Assembly (NCBI RefSeq): GCF_023078355.1
Contig: NZ_CP095552.1
Location: 1,302,001-1,366,000, forward strand
Length of the DNA stretch: 64,000 bases
Source of the DNA: Gordonia hongkongensis
Lineage (GTDB): Bacteria; Actinomycetota; Actinomycetes; Mycobacteriales; Mycobacteriaceae
Direction of reading: 5' to 3'
Below the pieces are notes generated by a model. That model worked only from the letters and a program-made list of their open reading frames with translations, did no database searches and was not told where the DNA came from. The position numbers and the translations under genes are program-made. Shown here one piece after another: positions 42,503 through 52,027 of this stretch (position 1 is the first letter of the stretch; each line of letters starts with the position of its first letter).

Positions 42503-43318
42503 TCAGAGCACGATCTGCCGATTCACGTCCTTGTATAGGAGGTACCGGAAGTTCGACGGCCCGCCGGCGTAGCAGGCCTGCGGGCAGAAGGCGCGCAGGG
42601 ACATGTAGTCGCCCTCCTGGACCTCCACCCAGTCCTCGTTGAGCCGGTAGACGGCTTTGCCCTCCAGGACGTAGAGGCCGTGTTCCATCACGTGGGTCTC
42701 GGCGAAGGGGATCGACGCGCCGGGCTCGAAGGTCACGATGTTGACGTGCATGTCGTAGGCGAGGTCCTGGGGATCGAGCATTCTCGTTGTGCGCCACGCG
42801 CCGTCGGTGTCGGGCATCGGGGAGGGCTCGATGTCGCGCTCGTTGCCGAACTTCGGGGCCGGCTCGTGGCCCGCGATGGGCTCGTAGCGCTTTCGGATCC
42901 AGTGGAAGGAGACGGGGACATCGCCGCGGTTGTGTGCCGACCACGGTGTGCCCGCGGGCAGGTAGCCGAAGCCGCCGTCGGTCAGGACGTGTTCCTCGCC
43001 CGCGATGGTCACGGTCAGCGATCCGGCGGTGACGAAGACGAAACCCTCGACCTCCGACTGCGGTTCGGGCGCAGCCGATCCGCCGCCCGGGGCGACCTCG
43101 ACGATGGTCTGGGCGAAGGTCTGCGCGCCACCGGGTACCGGGCGGTTGAGCACCCAGGCGCGGGTGTCGGTCCACTCCGGGAAGACCGAGGTGACGATGT
43201 CGCGGAGCACGCCGCGCGGGATCACCGTGTACGCCTCGGTGACGACCGCGCGGTCGCTCAGCAGGTCGGTCTGCGGCGGGAGTCCACCGGCGGGGGTGTA
43301 GTACGGCGTCGCGTTCAT
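42503..43318 (-). CDS. allE: (S)-ureidoglycine aminohydrolase
   Basis: The 271-residue bicupin has the family features Y-Y-T-P-A-G-G-L-P and A-Y-T-V-I-P-R-G-V-L-R-D near the start, E-G-F-V-F-V (~93), G-Y-L-P-A-G-T-P-W (~125), and the metal-binding C-terminal cupin with H-V-N, E-T-H-V-M-E-H-G-L-Y (~200-212) and Q-A-C-Y-A. It hydrolyses S-ureidoglycine to S-ureidoglycolate and ammonia. The ATG overlaps the DUF6986 stop (ATGA), so the two are one operon, physically apart from allB by 14 kb. Confidence 0.9.
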   Translation of the reverse strand: MNATPYYTPAGGLPPQTDLLSDRAVVTEAYTVIPRGVLRDIVTSVFPEWTDTRAWVLNRPVPGGAQTFAQTIVEVAPGGGSAAPEPQSEVEGFVFVTAGSLTVTIAGEEHVLTDGGFGYLPAGTPWSAHNRGDVPVSFHWIRKRYEPIAGHEPAPKFGNERDIEPSPMPDTDGAWRTTRMLDPQDLAYDMHVNIVTFEPGASIPFAETHVMEHGLYVLEGKAVYRLNEDWVEVQEGDYMSLRAFCPQACYAGGPSNFRYLLYKDVNRQIVL

Positions 43319-44589
43319 CGGGTTGTCCTTTGTGAGTGGGGGAGTGCGAAGTCGCGCACCTTCTCGATGGGCAGATCGGTCGCGGTCTCGACCTCGTCGA
43401 CGGTCAGTGCGCCGCACACCTCGCCGCGTCGGATGAAGCCGGCGAGTGCGCGGGCCGTCGCCGGTTCGTCGAGCACCGACGACTCGAGCTTGTGCGCGTA
43501 GTTGCGCAGACGCACTGCGGCGGAATCGAATCCGTCGCGATAGAAGGCGTATGTGGCCAGGAAGCGGGTGACGAGCTGCGCGGGGTGGAGGTCCCACCCC
43601 TGATAGAAGCCGCGCTCGAGGTGGCGCCGGACCAGTCGCGCGTGCAACGCCCAGCCGGCTTCGACGGCCTCGGCGTCTCCGACGGGGAGGATGTTCGTCG
43701 ATCCGTCCGACAACCGCACACCGGTGCCGGCCGCGGCGAGTTGCATCACGGCCTTCGCGTGGTCGGCGACGGGATGTTCCATCGACTGATACGCCGCGGC
43801 GATGCCGAGGGATGCCGAATAGTCGTAGGTTCCGTAGTGCAGTGCGGTCACCCGGCCCTCGCCGGCCTGGATCATCGCCGCCACGGCCGCGGTGCCGTCG
43901 GCGCTCATCACCGACTGCGGGGTCTCCACCTGGATCTCGAAACCGATGCGACCCTGCGGAAGTCCGTGAACCCGCTCGAGTTCGCGGGCGACGGCGACCA
44001 TCGCGACGACCTGGTCGGTCGAGGTGACCTTGGGCAGCGTGAGCGTCAGACCCGCCGGGAGGTCCCCGGTGTCCGCCAGGCCGGCGACGAACAGATCGAG
44101 GGTGCGCAGGCCGCGGGCGCGGACGTCGGCCTCGAAACACTTGAAGCGGATGCCGAGGAACGGCGGTGAGGCGTCGCCGGCCGCCCGGATCGCGGCGACG
44201 GCGGCGCTGACGTGCGCGTCCTCCTCGTCATCGGCGCGGACACCGTAACCGTCCTCGAAGTCGATGCGCAGATCCTCGATGGGCTCGGTGCGCAGCTTGT
44301 TCTCGACGAGATCCGCGAGCGCGGTGGCCGCCGAGTCGGTCCGGGCGACGGTCGAGCGGGCGATCGCGGCGAGGCCGCCGTGGTCGGCGGCTGCCTCCAG
44401 GGCGGAATGGCCCCACTCCCGGGCGAGCTCGGCGGTGTACCGGTCGGCGGGAACGTAGACCGTGTGGACCGGCTGCCGGCTCCCGTCGTCGCCCGGATAC
44501 CGATCGGATAGCACCGCGTCCGACGGTGCGAGGGCGGCCTCGATCTCAGCGAGGAAGGTCGCGCCGAGGCGACCGGGTTGCACGCTCAT
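43315..44589 (-). CDS. DUF6986 aldolase/citrate-lyase-like protein of the ureide cluster
   Basis: The 424-residue product resembles HpcH/HpaI aldolase and malate-synthase barrels: D-L-R-I-D-F-E-D-G-Y-G near residue 115 (acidic metal site) and F-E-I-Q-V-E-T-P-Q (~225). DUF6986 proteins are found beside allantoin genes in Streptomyces and relatives; the reaction is not established but may act on a glyoxylate- or ureidoglycolate-derived compound. ATG 44589 was preferred to an earlier start at 44667, since the latter would bury the operator at 44624. It is first gene of the operon with allE. Confidence 0.75.
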   Translation of the reverse strand: MSVQPGRLGATFLAEIEAALAPSDAVLSDRYPGDDGSRQPVHTVYVPADRYTAELAREWGHSALEAAADHGGLAAIARSTVARTDSAATALADLVENKLRTEPIEDLRIDFEDGYGVRADDEEDAHVSAAVAAIRAAGDASPPFLGIRFKCFEADVRARGLRTLDLFVAGLADTGDLPAGLTLTLPKVTSTDQVVAMVAVARELERVHGLPQGRIGFEIQVETPQSVMSADGTAAVAAMIQAGEGRVTALHYGTYDYSASLGIAAAYQSMEHPVADHAKAVMQLAAAGTGVRLSDGSTNILPVGDAEAVEAGWALHARLVRRHLERGFYQGWDLHPAQLVTRFLATYAFYRDGFDSAAVRLRNYAHKLESSVLDEPATARALAGFIRRGEVCGALTVDEVETATDLPIEKVRDFALPHSQRTTR

Positions 44590-44623
44590 GGCGCCCCTTC
44601 GTGTCGGATCAATGGAAATCAAA

Positions 44624-44638
44624 TTCCGCAGAGCGGAG
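44624..44638. promoter_or_regulatory. IclR-type operator 3 (variant) before DUF6986-allE
   Basis: TTCC-GCAGAGC-GGAG keeps the spacing and most arm bases of the sites at 28572, 28690 and 44697. It lies 35 bp before the chosen ATG. Confidence 0.45.
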
Positions 44639-44696
44639 TTTACTCCAGAACTGTCGGATGCGACCACCCGTGTGCGCAGACGGACCCTGATTGTGG

Positions 44697-44711
44697 TTTC
44701 ACATCATGGAA
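44697..44711. promoter_or_regulatory. IclR-type operator 4 before the iclR gene
   Basis: TTTC-ACATCAT-GGAA differs from the 28690 site at only two positions. It lies 31 bp upstream of the regulator ATG, suggesting autoregulation. Confidence 0.6.
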
Positions 44712-44742
44712 CGTAGCGTGATGCCGGACTGTGGAGGTGGCG

Positions 44743-45501
44743 ATGGCGGGGAACTCCGGCGGTGTGCAATCCGTCGAGCGCGCATTCGAACTGCTCGAGC
44801 TCATCGGGCGCGCCGGCGGCGAGTGCTCACTGAGCCATCTGTCGGCGGAATCCCCGCTTCCGCCCCCGACCATCCACCGGCTGCTGCGAACACTCGTGGG
44901 AATCGGGTATGTCCGGCAGCTCCCGAACCGGTCGTACGCCCTGGGCCCCCGGCTCATCCGACTCGGCGAGGTGGCCAACCGGCAGCTCGGCGCGGTCGCC
45001 GCACCCGTCCTCGCCTCCCTGGTCGGCGAACTCAGCGAGACCGCAAGTCTCGCCGTCCTCGACGGCGACATGGTCATCTACGTGGCGCAGGTTCCGTCCC
45101 CGCACAGCATGCGCACCAACAACGAGGTCGGCCGTCGGGTCACGATGCACAACACCGCGGTCGGCAAGGCCGTGCTCGCCGAACTCGACGATGCGCGCAT
45201 CCTCAAACACGTCACGCAGGCCGGGCTCACCCCCGCCACCCAATGGAGCGTCACGTCGCTGTCGGGTGTGTTCGCGGCCGTCGAGCAGGTACGGGCGAGC
45301 GGGGTCGCCACCGACGAACAGGAACACGAGGTCGGCGTCTGCGGGATGGCGGTCGCCGTCCCCGGTGCGCCCACGCCCATGGCGGTCGGGATCTCCGGGC
45401 CGGTCGCCCGATTCGACGACGGGCTCCGGGCCCGCGCGGTCGGGGCGCTCCGCACGGCCGCGGAGACCGTGTCCGAGGCACTGATCGGGTCGCGCGAGTA
45501 G
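44743..45501 (+). CDS. IclR family regulator of allantoin/ureide genes
   Basis: The 252-residue product has an N-terminal winged helix (V-Q-S-V-E-R-A-F-E-L-L-E-L-I, then P-P-P-T-I-H-R-L-L-R-T-L, residues ~8-65) and the IclR effector domain (~80-245; M-H-N-T-A-V-G-K-A-V-L-A). AllR-type regulators respond to glyoxylate or allantoate. A GGAGG at 44733-44737 fixes the ATG at 44743. It is divergent from DUF6986-allE. The TTCC-N7-GGAA sites at both ureide loci point to it as their regulator. Confidence 0.88.
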   Translation: MAGNSGGVQSVERAFELLELIGRAGGECSLSHLSAESPLPPPTIHRLLRTLVGIGYVRQLPNRSYALGPRLIRLGEVANRQLGAVAAPVLASLVGELSETASLAVLDGDMVIYVAQVPSPHSMRTNNEVGRRVTMHNTAVGKAVLAELDDARILKHVTQAGLTPATQWSVTSLSGVFAAVEQVRASGVATDEQEHEVGVCGMAVAVPGAPTPMAVGISGPVARFDDGLRARAVGALRTAAETVSEALIGSRE

Positions 45502-45553
45502 GCCTTCGGCAAGCTCAGGCGGCAGGGGTGCGGCTCAGGCGGCGGCAAAAGAG

Positions 45554-47926
45554 CTAGATGGTCAGTTTCGTGGGCGTCGTGCGGTTGGCGCCGTCGCCGC
45601 TGGAACCATCGCCGACCTGACCGTCGTTGTTGAATCCCCAGCAGTACACCGACTTGGCCGCCATCGCGCACGACGTCCCGTTGCCGGTCGAGATCGAGGT
45701 GACGTCGGTCAGCGTCGAGACCTCGCGGGGGATCTTCACCGACCCGCCGGACGAGCCGAGCTGGCTGCGGTCGTCGTCTCCCCAGCAGAAGGCCCGGTTG
45801 TCGGAGACCGCGCAGGTGGTGCCCCAGTCGGTGGAGATGGCCGAGACGCCGCTCAGATTGCCGACCTGAACGGGGGCCTGGCGGGTCTCGGTGGTGCCGT
45901 CGCCGATCTGGCCGTAGGCGTTGGAACCCCAGCACCACGCGTCGCCACCGGCGACCGCACAGGTCGTCTGGAAGTACGTGCTGGTGTTGGTGTTCGGATC
46001 GTCGTCGTCGGATGCCTCGTGGTAGCCGCCGACGGTGATGTCGGTGACGTCGGTCAGCGCGCCGACCTTCACCGGCGCCGAGCGCGCCGTCGTGCTGCCG
46101 TCACCGATCTGCCCGTTGTCGTTGGCGCCCCAGCAGAACGCCGAGCCGTCCGACACCGCGCAGGTGGTGCCGTAGGCGGTGGTGATGTCGGTGACGACGC
46201 CGAGTCCGGGGACCTTGGTCGGCGCCGAGACCGGGTCGGTGCCGCCGCCGGTGCCGAGCTGGCCGTATTCGTTGTTCCCCCAGCAGTAGGCGTCGGTGCC
46301 GGCGACCGCGCAGGTGGTGCCCCAGCCGGTGGAGATCGCCTTGACGTCGGAGATGGCGCCGACCTTGGTCGCGGAGTCCACGGTCGAACCGCTGGAACCG
46401 TTGCCGACTTCGCCGTAATGGTTGTTGCCCCAACAGAATGCGTCGCCGGCGGCGATGGCGCAGGCCGTCGAGACGTAGGCGTTCTCGCCGGTGAGGTAGC
46501 CGCCGGTGGTGACCGCGGTCGCGTTGGCGACCCCGGTCACCGCCACCGGTCGGGTGTGCGGCGTCGTGGAACCGTCGCCGAGCTGACCGGAGTCGTTGTC
46601 GCCCCAGCAGTGCACGCTGCCGTTGACCACTGCGCAGCTGCTGCCGAAGTTCGTGCTCACCACCGGCTGCGCGACGGTCGCCTTCTCCGGGTCGGCGACG
46701 GTACTGCCCAGGACGGCGAGTCCCACGACGGCGGCGACCACCAGCAGCAACACGGCGCCGAGGACGCCGGCGACGATGAGGCCGGTCCGCTTCTTCTTTT
46801 TCGGCGGGACCGGCGGCATACCCGGGTAGCCGACCTGGGGATGCCCGGGCTGCGCGTGCGGGCCCGAGAGGTGAGGGGCCGAGGAGTACATCGGCTGGGG
46901 CCCCGACGGCTTGTTCATCAGCGGCTGCGGGCCCGACGGTCCGGTCATCGTCGGCTGCGGCGGCGGGGTGTATTGGCCATGGGGTGGGCCGAACTGCTGC
47001 TGGGGTGCCGAGGGGTGACCCGTGGACGGGCCGCCGGTGCCACCGCCGACGAGGGTGGGCGGCGGAACCGAACCCGCGATCATCGTGTTGCCCTGTGCAG
47101 CAGGGGATTCGAGCGCCGACTTCAAGGCGGCCGCGAAACTGCGGCAGTCGGGATAGCGGGATGCGGGATTCTTCGACAGGGCGCGCTGGAACACCGGGTC
47201 GAGGTGCGCGAGGTCGCCGCGCAGCTGGCCGATGTGGGGGACCGGGCGCTGGATGTGGCCCAGCATCACCGACGGTTCGGACTGTCCGACGAAGGGCGGC
47301 TGCCCCGCGAGCATCGCGTAGGCCGTGCAGGCCAGCGAGTACTGGTCCGACCGGGCCGTGGCGTCGGCGCCCTCGAGTGTCTCCGGGGCCGAGAAGGCGA
47401 CCGTCCCGATGAACGAATGGGTGCCGGTCAGGTTGGCCGAGCCGGCGAGCTTGGCGATGCCGAAGTCGAGCACGAGGGCGCGTTCGACGGCGTTCGTCGC
47501 CGGATCGCGCGTGACCAGGATGTTGGCGGGCTTGATGTCCCGGTGCACCACGTGGTGGCGGTGCGCGTAGTCGAGGGCATCGGCCACCTGTCCGACGACC
47601 GTCGACACCTCCGCCGGCGTCAGACGTTCCTCGGTGAGGTCCTTGCCCTCGACGTAACTCATCGAGAACCAGGGCGAGCCGTCCTCGATGCCGTACTGGT
47701 GGATGGTGATGATGCTGCGGTGGTCGAGCTTCGCGGTGGTGCGGGCCTCGTTGGTGAAGCGCTGGTTGAACCCGGGCTGGGCACTGACCGCCGTGGAGAT
47801 GACCTTCAGGGCCTCCCGCCGCTCGAGTTGCAGGTTCTCGACGAGGTACACCTCGCCCATACCGCCCGCGCCGAGCTGGGAGACCACGCGATAACCGGCG
47901 ATGTGGGTGCCGGGACTCAACGGCAC
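45554..47926 (-). CDS. Transmembrane Ser/Thr kinase with RCC1-repeat sensor, second of a tandem pair
   Basis: The 790-residue product has a kinase domain (~10-270): G-A-G-G-M-G loop, E-A-L-K, H-R-D-I-K-P-A-N, D-F-G-I-A-K and S-A-P-E. A Pro/Gln/Gly-rich linker (~285-375), K-K-K-K-R and one membrane helix (~380-403) follow. About seven RCC1-type units (~415-790) each carry a Cys pair in the pattern T-x-C-A-x-x-x-x-x-x-x-C-W-G and the turn G-Q-L/I-G-D-G. The units should close into a beta-propeller outside the membrane, probably disulphide-stabilised. Ligand and substrates unknown. Its neighbour upstream is a paralogue. Confidence 0.88.
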   Translation of the reverse strand: MPLSPGTHIAGYRVVSQLGAGGMGEVYLVENLQLERREALKVISTAVSAQPGFNQRFTNEARTTAKLDHRSIITIHQYGIEDGSPWFSMSYVEGKDLTEERLTPAEVSTVVGQVADALDYAHRHHVVHRDIKPANILVTRDPATNAVERALVLDFGIAKLAGSANLTGTHSFIGTVAFSAPETLEGADATARSDQYSLACTAYAMLAGQPPFVGQSEPSVMLGHIQRPVPHIGQLRGDLAHLDPVFQRALSKNPASRYPDCRSFAAALKSALESPAAQGNTMIAGSVPPPTLVGGGTGGPSTGHPSAPQQQFGPPHGQYTPPPQPTMTGPSGPQPLMNKPSGPQPMYSSAPHLSGPHAQPGHPQVGYPGMPPVPPKKKKRTGLIVAGVLGAVLLLVVAAVVGLAVLGSTVADPEKATVAQPVVSTNFGSSCAVVNGSVHCWGDNDSGQLGDGSTTPHTRPVAVTGVANATAVTTGGYLTGENAYVSTACAIAAGDAFCWGNNHYGEVGNGSSGSTVDSATKVGAISDVKAISTGWGTTCAVAGTDAYCWGNNEYGQLGTGGGTDPVSAPTKVPGLGVVTDITTAYGTTCAVSDGSAFCWGANDNGQIGDGSTTARSAPVKVGALTDVTDITVGGYHEASDDDDPNTNTSTYFQTTCAVAGGDAWCWGSNAYGQIGDGTTETRQAPVQVGNLSGVSAISTDWGTTCAVSDNRAFCWGDDDRSQLGSSGGSVKIPREVSTLTDVTSISTGNGTSCAMAAKSVYCWGFNNDGQVGDGSSGDGANRTTPTKLTI

Positions 47927-48052
47927 GGCGTCACCTCTTTCTGGCTTGGCGGGAGAGCGGCTGCCAAATGGCTGCTCTCGCAGACGTATGCAGGGACGAT
48001 ACCGAACCGGGAAAGGTCCGGGGCACCCTTCAACCGGATGACGGAGCCGACG

Positions 48053-50164
48053 CTAGAACGTGACCTGAGTGGGGGTCAGACGGTCGTCGGTGCCCCCGAT
48101 GCCGAGCTGTCCGGTGGCGTTGAAACCCCAGCACCACAGGTATGACGACGCAAGCGCGCACGTGGTTCGTTCGCCGGTGGACACCGCGCCGACATCGGAC
48201 AATCCGTTCACCCGGGTGGGCGCCGGCCGGTCGGTCAGGGTGCCGTCGCCGACCGAGCCCCAGGCGTTGGCGCCCCAGCAGTACGCGACCCCGGCCGCGA
48301 GTGCGCAGGTGGTGTTCGACGTGCCGGTGCTGATGGCCTCGACTCCGTCCAGGCCGGACACCGGCGTCGCCGTGCGTCGGCCGTAGGTGGTGCCGTCGCC
48401 GAGTTGGCCGAACGCGTTGTCGCCCCAGCAATATGCACTCGCCCCGGCGATCGCGCAGGCGGTCGCGGCGCCCGCGGAGACCGACGTCGCGCCGTCCAGG
48501 TCGGCGACCCGGGTCGGGCGGGCCCGGTTGGTGGTCGTGCCGTCGCCGACCTGTCCGTTGTCGTTGAGCCCCCAGCAGTAGGCGTCACCGGTCGCGACGG
48601 CACACGTGAAGTTCACGCCGACGCTGATGGCGGTCACGTCGTCGAGCCCGGCAACCCGGACCGGCCGGTACTGATTCGCGGTCGAACCGTCGCCGAGCTG
48701 GTCGAAGTCGTTGGTGCCCCAGCAGTACGCCGAGCCCGCCGAGATCGCGCACGTGGCCCAGTTGGCGGTCGAGATGGCGGTGACATCGGCGAGACCGGCG
48801 ACCCGGGTCGGCGTCAGCCGCGCGTCGGTCGTGCCGTCGCCGATCTGCCCGTAGTCGTTGTTCCCCCAGCAGTACGCGAGTCCCTCGGCGATCGCACAGC
48901 TGTTGGGTCCACCGGTGCTGATCGCGGTGACGCCGCTGAGATCGGCGACCGGCGTGGGCGTCTGGCGCGCCTCGGTCGTGCCGTCGCCGAGTTGACCGGC
49001 CGCGTTGTCGCCCCAGCAATAGGCGGTCCCGTCCCGGATCGAACACGTGGCACCGAGCCCGGCGCTGAGCTGGGCGCCGGCATCGGCCGCCGCGATCGGC
49101 GACGACGGGGCGCCGGAAGTGTCCCCGCCATCGCCGCCGAGGGTGAGGACCCCGATCGCGACGACGACGGCCAGCACCGCGACCACGGCGACCGCGGCGA
49201 GGGCGAGCGGCCACCGTCGCCGGCGGGTGTGCGTCGGGGGCGCGGGGGATGGGGCGACCCACGGTTGGGTCGGCTTCGCCGGTGGAGGCGGGGTGATGAC
49301 CTGGGTCGCAGCCACGGGCGCGGGTGGCCGGTTGTCGGAGTGGGTTCGCCCCAGCGCGGCGCCCAGATCCGCGGCGAACGCACCGCAGGTGGGGTAGCGG
49401 TCGAGGGGGCCGCGCGCGAGCGCACGGTCGAAGACGGGATCGAGGGCGGCGAGCTCGGGGCGGTGGGTGCTGATCGGCGCCGGGCGTGTCGTGAGCTTGG
49501 CGACGATGTGACGGGTCTGCGTGTCGGCATCGAACGGGGTTGCGCCGGAGAGCAATTCGTAGGCGGTGCAGGCCAGCGCGTACTGATCCGATGCGGGGCC
49601 CGCGGGTTTGCCGTCGAGGATCTCCGGCGCGGCGTAGACGAGGGTGCCCACGAACGACGACGGCGCCGTCAGAGTGGTCGCGGTGGTGAGCTTCGCGATC
49701 CCGAAGTCGAGCACGACGACGCGGTCGAGGGCGTCGTCCATCGCGCGGCGCGTGACCATGATGTTGCCCGGTTTGATGTCGCGGTGGATCACGCCGTGCT
49801 CGTGTGCGTAGTCGAGGGCGTCGGCGACGCGGGAGACGACGGCCACCACCTCGTCGGGGCGGAGCGAGGCGCGTCGGAGGTCACGGCCGTCGAGGTAGGC
49901 CATCGTGAACCAGGGGTCGCCGTCGGCGACGCCGTAGTGGTAGATCGTGACGATCGAAGGATGGTCGAGGGCTGCCGCGGTCTGTGCTTCGCGACTGAAC
50001 CGGCGGGCGAACTCCTCGTCGACGGTCTCGGCGATCGAGATCACCTTGAGGGCCTCGCGCCGACGTAGCTGCGGATTCTCGACCAGGTAGACGGTGCCCA
50101 TTCCGCCGCTCCCCAGCCGCGTGATCACCCGGTAGCCGGCGACCTGGACCGGTTGGGCGACCAT
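48053..50164 (-). CDS. Transmembrane Ser/Thr kinase with RCC1-repeat sensor, first of a tandem pair
   Basis: The 703-residue product has the same order as the next gene: kinase (~8-265; catalytic Lys40, [18 protein letters not shown]), short Pro linker, basic stop-transfer R-R-R-R-W, membrane helix (~318-342), and about seven RCC1 units (~365-703), each with C-W-G-x-N-x-x-G-Q-L-G-D-G. ATG 50164 places the N-terminus directly before the kinase; the frame is open further upstream. The duplication is old: linkers differ strongly while the kinase and repeat motifs are kept. Confidence 0.88.
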   Translation of the reverse strand: MVAQPVQVAGYRVITRLGSGGMGTVYLVENPQLRRREALKVISIAETVDEEFARRFSREAQTAAALDHPSIVTIYHYGVADGDPWFTMAYLDGRDLRRASLRPDEVVAVVSRVADALDYAHEHGVIHRDIKPGNIMVTRRAMDDALDRVVVLDFGIAKLTTATTLTAPSSFVGTLVYAAPEILDGKPAGPASDQYALACTAYELLSGATPFDADTQTRHIVAKLTTRPAPISTHRPELAALDPVFDRALARGPLDRYPTCGAFAADLGAALGRTHSDNRPPAPVAATQVITPPPPAKPTQPWVAPSPAPPTHTRRRRWPLALAAVAVVAVLAVVVAIGVLTLGGDGGDTSGAPSSPIAAADAGAQLSAGLGATCSIRDGTAYCWGDNAAGQLGDGTTEARQTPTPVADLSGVTAISTGGPNSCAIAEGLAYCWGNNDYGQIGDGTTDARLTPTRVAGLADVTAISTANWATCAISAGSAYCWGTNDFDQLGDGSTANQYRPVRVAGLDDVTAISVGVNFTCAVATGDAYCWGLNDNGQVGDGTTTNRARPTRVADLDGATSVSAGAATACAIAGASAYCWGDNAFGQLGDGTTYGRRTATPVSGLDGVEAISTGTSNTTCALAAGVAYCWGANAWGSVGDGTLTDRPAPTRVNGLSDVGAVSTGERTTCALASSYLWCWGFNATGQLGIGGTDDRLTPTQVTF

Positions 50165-50265
50165 GGGCGCCTCCTGGGGGCGTGACCTGTGTTGCGACGA
50201 CCATAGCCCCGGCACGGGACTTCCGCCCCGGACACGGCTCTTGTTCATTCGAACGGCATGGCACA

Positions 50266-50538
50266 ATGCACGACGTGGCAAACAAATCTGGCGCTGAAAC
50301 ACCCTCCTCCGGCGAAGCGGGGGCCGGCACCGGCAAGGTCGTCGAATCTGCCAAGGGCAAGAAGCACTACGTCGACAACGGCTGGCCGCAGGACGAGAAC
50401 GGCGACGCCGCCGAGCACGCGGTCTCCGAACTCGCGACCCACATCTCGGGTGCGTTGTCGCCGTTCGGCGACACGGAGTTCCCGCTTCCGGTCGACGACC
50501 TGCCGTTCGTGCAGTCGAAGACCATCGTCAACCGCTGA
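50266..50538 (+). CDS. Small conserved protein upstream of moaC (Rv0863-like)
   Basis: The 90-residue product starts [11 protein letters not shown] (the GTG three codons later is an alternative). It is hydrophilic and ends [19 protein letters not shown]. Position and size match M. tuberculosis Rv0863, also directly before moaC2. No motif suggests a function. It lies 5 bp before moaC, so the genes probably share an mRNA. Confidence 0.75.
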   Translation: MHDVANKSGAETPSSGEAGAGTGKVVESAKGKKHYVDNGWPQDENGDAAEHAVSELATHISGALSPFGDTEFPLPVDDLPFVQSKTIVNR

Positions 50539-50543
50539 CGTCG

Positions 50544-51095
50544 ATGCCGCCCACCGGGACTGACGAAGGTGGGTCGGACGCCCGGGACACCGGGCCGGCC
50601 GGCGGCTCCCGGCTGAGTCATCTGGACGAGTCCGGAACGGCCCGCATGGTCGACGTCGGCGCCAAGCCGACGACGAAGCGTCGCGCCGTCGCCGCTGGCA
50701 CGTTCCACACCACCGCCGAGGTGATCGGTCTCCTGAGCGAGTCGCGGCTGCCCAAAGGAGATGTGCTGGCCACGGCGCGCATCGCCGGGATCATGGCGGC
50801 CAAACGCACCGACGAGCTGATCCCGCTGTGCCATCAGTTGGCGTTGTCGTCGGTGGAGGTCGACTTCGCGATCGGCGCCGACACCATCGAGGTCACCGCG
50901 ACCGTGGCCACCTCCGGCCAGACGGGTGTGGAGATGGAGGCGTTGACCGCGGTCGCAGTCGCCGGGCTGACACTCCACGACATGGTCAAGGCCGTCGACC
51001 GACGGGCGCAGATGGACGGCATCCGCCTGCTCGCCAAGACCGGCGGCAAATCCGGCGACTGGTACCGCGAACCGTCTGACCCGGCTCATGACTGA
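50544..51095 (+). CDS. moaC: Cyclic pyranopterin monophosphate synthase MoaC
   Basis: The 183-residue product has the MoaC motifs: M-V-D-V-G-A-K (~35), G-I-M-A-A-K-R-T-D-E-L-I-P-L-C-H-Q-L (~82-99), G-V-E-M-E-A-L-T-A-V and M-V-K-A-V-D (~145). It converts the MoaA product to cyclic pyranopterin monophosphate in molybdenum cofactor synthesis. The N-terminal ~30 residues are a poorly conserved extension. It overlaps mog by eight bases. Confidence 0.95.
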   Translation: MPPTGTDEGGSDARDTGPAGGSRLSHLDESGTARMVDVGAKPTTKRRAVAAGTFHTTAEVIGLLSESRLPKGDVLATARIAGIMAAKRTDELIPLCHQLALSSVEVDFAIGADTIEVTATVATSGQTGVEMEALTAVAVAGLTLHDMVKAVDRRAQMDGIRLLAKTGGKSGDWYREPSDPAHD

Positions 51096-51579
51096 CCGGA
51101 ATTCTTCCCGTGTCGCGCGCGTCGTCGTCGCGTCGAACCGCGCCAGCAGCGGTGTCTACGAAGACCGGTCCGGACCGATCATCGAGGCCTGGCTGGTCGA
51201 GCAGGGCTTCACCGTCGACGAGTGCGACGTCGTCGCCGACGGCCCGCCGGTCGGCGAGGCCCTCCGCGCCGCGATCTGCGCCGAGGTCGACCTCGTCATC
51301 ACCACGGGCGGAACGGGTTTGACGCCCACGGACCGGACTCCGGAACAGACCCGCCCGCTCCTCGACGTCGAGATCCCGGGTCTGGCCGACGTCATCCGCT
51401 CGGCTGGGCTGCCGACGGTGCCCACCGCGGTCCTCTCACGCGGACTCGCCGGAATCGCCGGGACGACCCTCGTCGTGAACCTGCCCGGTTCGACCGGCGG
51501 GGTCCGCGACGGGCTCGGCGTCCTCGCCGGGGTCGTCCACCACGCGCTCGATCAGATCCGCGGAGGCGACCACCGATGA
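51088..51579 (+). CDS. mog: Molybdopterin adenylyltransferase-type protein (Mog/MoaB)
   Basis: The 163-residue product has the MoCF fold signature [14 protein letters not shown] (~72-85) and N-L-P-G-S-T-G-G (~132). It binds molybdopterin and activates it by adenylylation before Mo insertion. It overlaps moaC before it and moaE after it by a few bases, as in M. tuberculosis Rv0864-Rv0866. Confidence 0.93.
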   Translation: MTDRNSSRVARVVVASNRASSGVYEDRSGPIIEAWLVEQGFTVDECDVVADGPPVGEALRAAICAEVDLVITTGGTGLTPTDRTPEQTRPLLDVEIPGLADVIRSAGLPTVPTAVLSRGLAGIAGTTLVVNLPGSTGGVRDGLGVLAGVVHHALDQIRGGDHR

Positions 51580-52022
51580 CCCGAGAGGCCGGCTCGCACG
51601 TGGTGCACACCGCGGTCGTCGACGAGCCGATCACGCTGGCCGACCACGAGGCGATGGTCATCGACGCCGCCGACGGCAAAGCCGGTGCGGTGGTCGGGTT
51701 CGTGGGCGCGGTCCGCGACCACGACGGCGGCCGCACCGTGACCGCGCTGCATTACTCGGGGCATCCCACGGCGACGAAGGTCCTGGCCGAGGTCGTCGCG
51801 GAGGTCTCCGCGGTCGACGGGGTGCGCGCGGTCGCGGTGTCCCACCGGGTCGGCGACCTCGTCATCGGCGACATCGCGTTCGTGGTCGCGGTGGCGGCCG
51901 ACCATCGTCGGGCGGCGTTCGATACCTGCTCGCGCCTCGTCGACGAGGTCAAGGCCCGCCTGCCGGTCTGGAAACACCAGTTCTTCGACGACGGCACCGA
52001 CGAATGGGTCAACTCGGCCTGA
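51576..52022 (+). CDS. moaE: Molybdopterin synthase large subunit MoaE
   Basis: The 148-residue product has [12 protein letters not shown] (~38-49), L-H-Y-S-G-H-P, and the C-terminal [16 protein letters not shown] (~125-143) with active-site lysines. With MoaD (encoded at 53257 on the other strand) it transfers sulphur to make molybdopterin. The ATG overlaps the mog stop (ATGA). Last gene of the + strand moa operon; repeats and a terminator follow. Confidence 0.94.
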   Translation: MTREAGSHVVHTAVVDEPITLADHEAMVIDAADGKAGAVVGFVGAVRDHDGGRTVTALHYSGHPTATKVLAEVVAEVSAVDGVRAVAVSHRVGDLVIGDIAFVVAVAADHRRAAFDTCSRLVDEVKARLPVWKHQFFDDGTDEWVNSA

Positions 52023-52027
52023 CCCCG

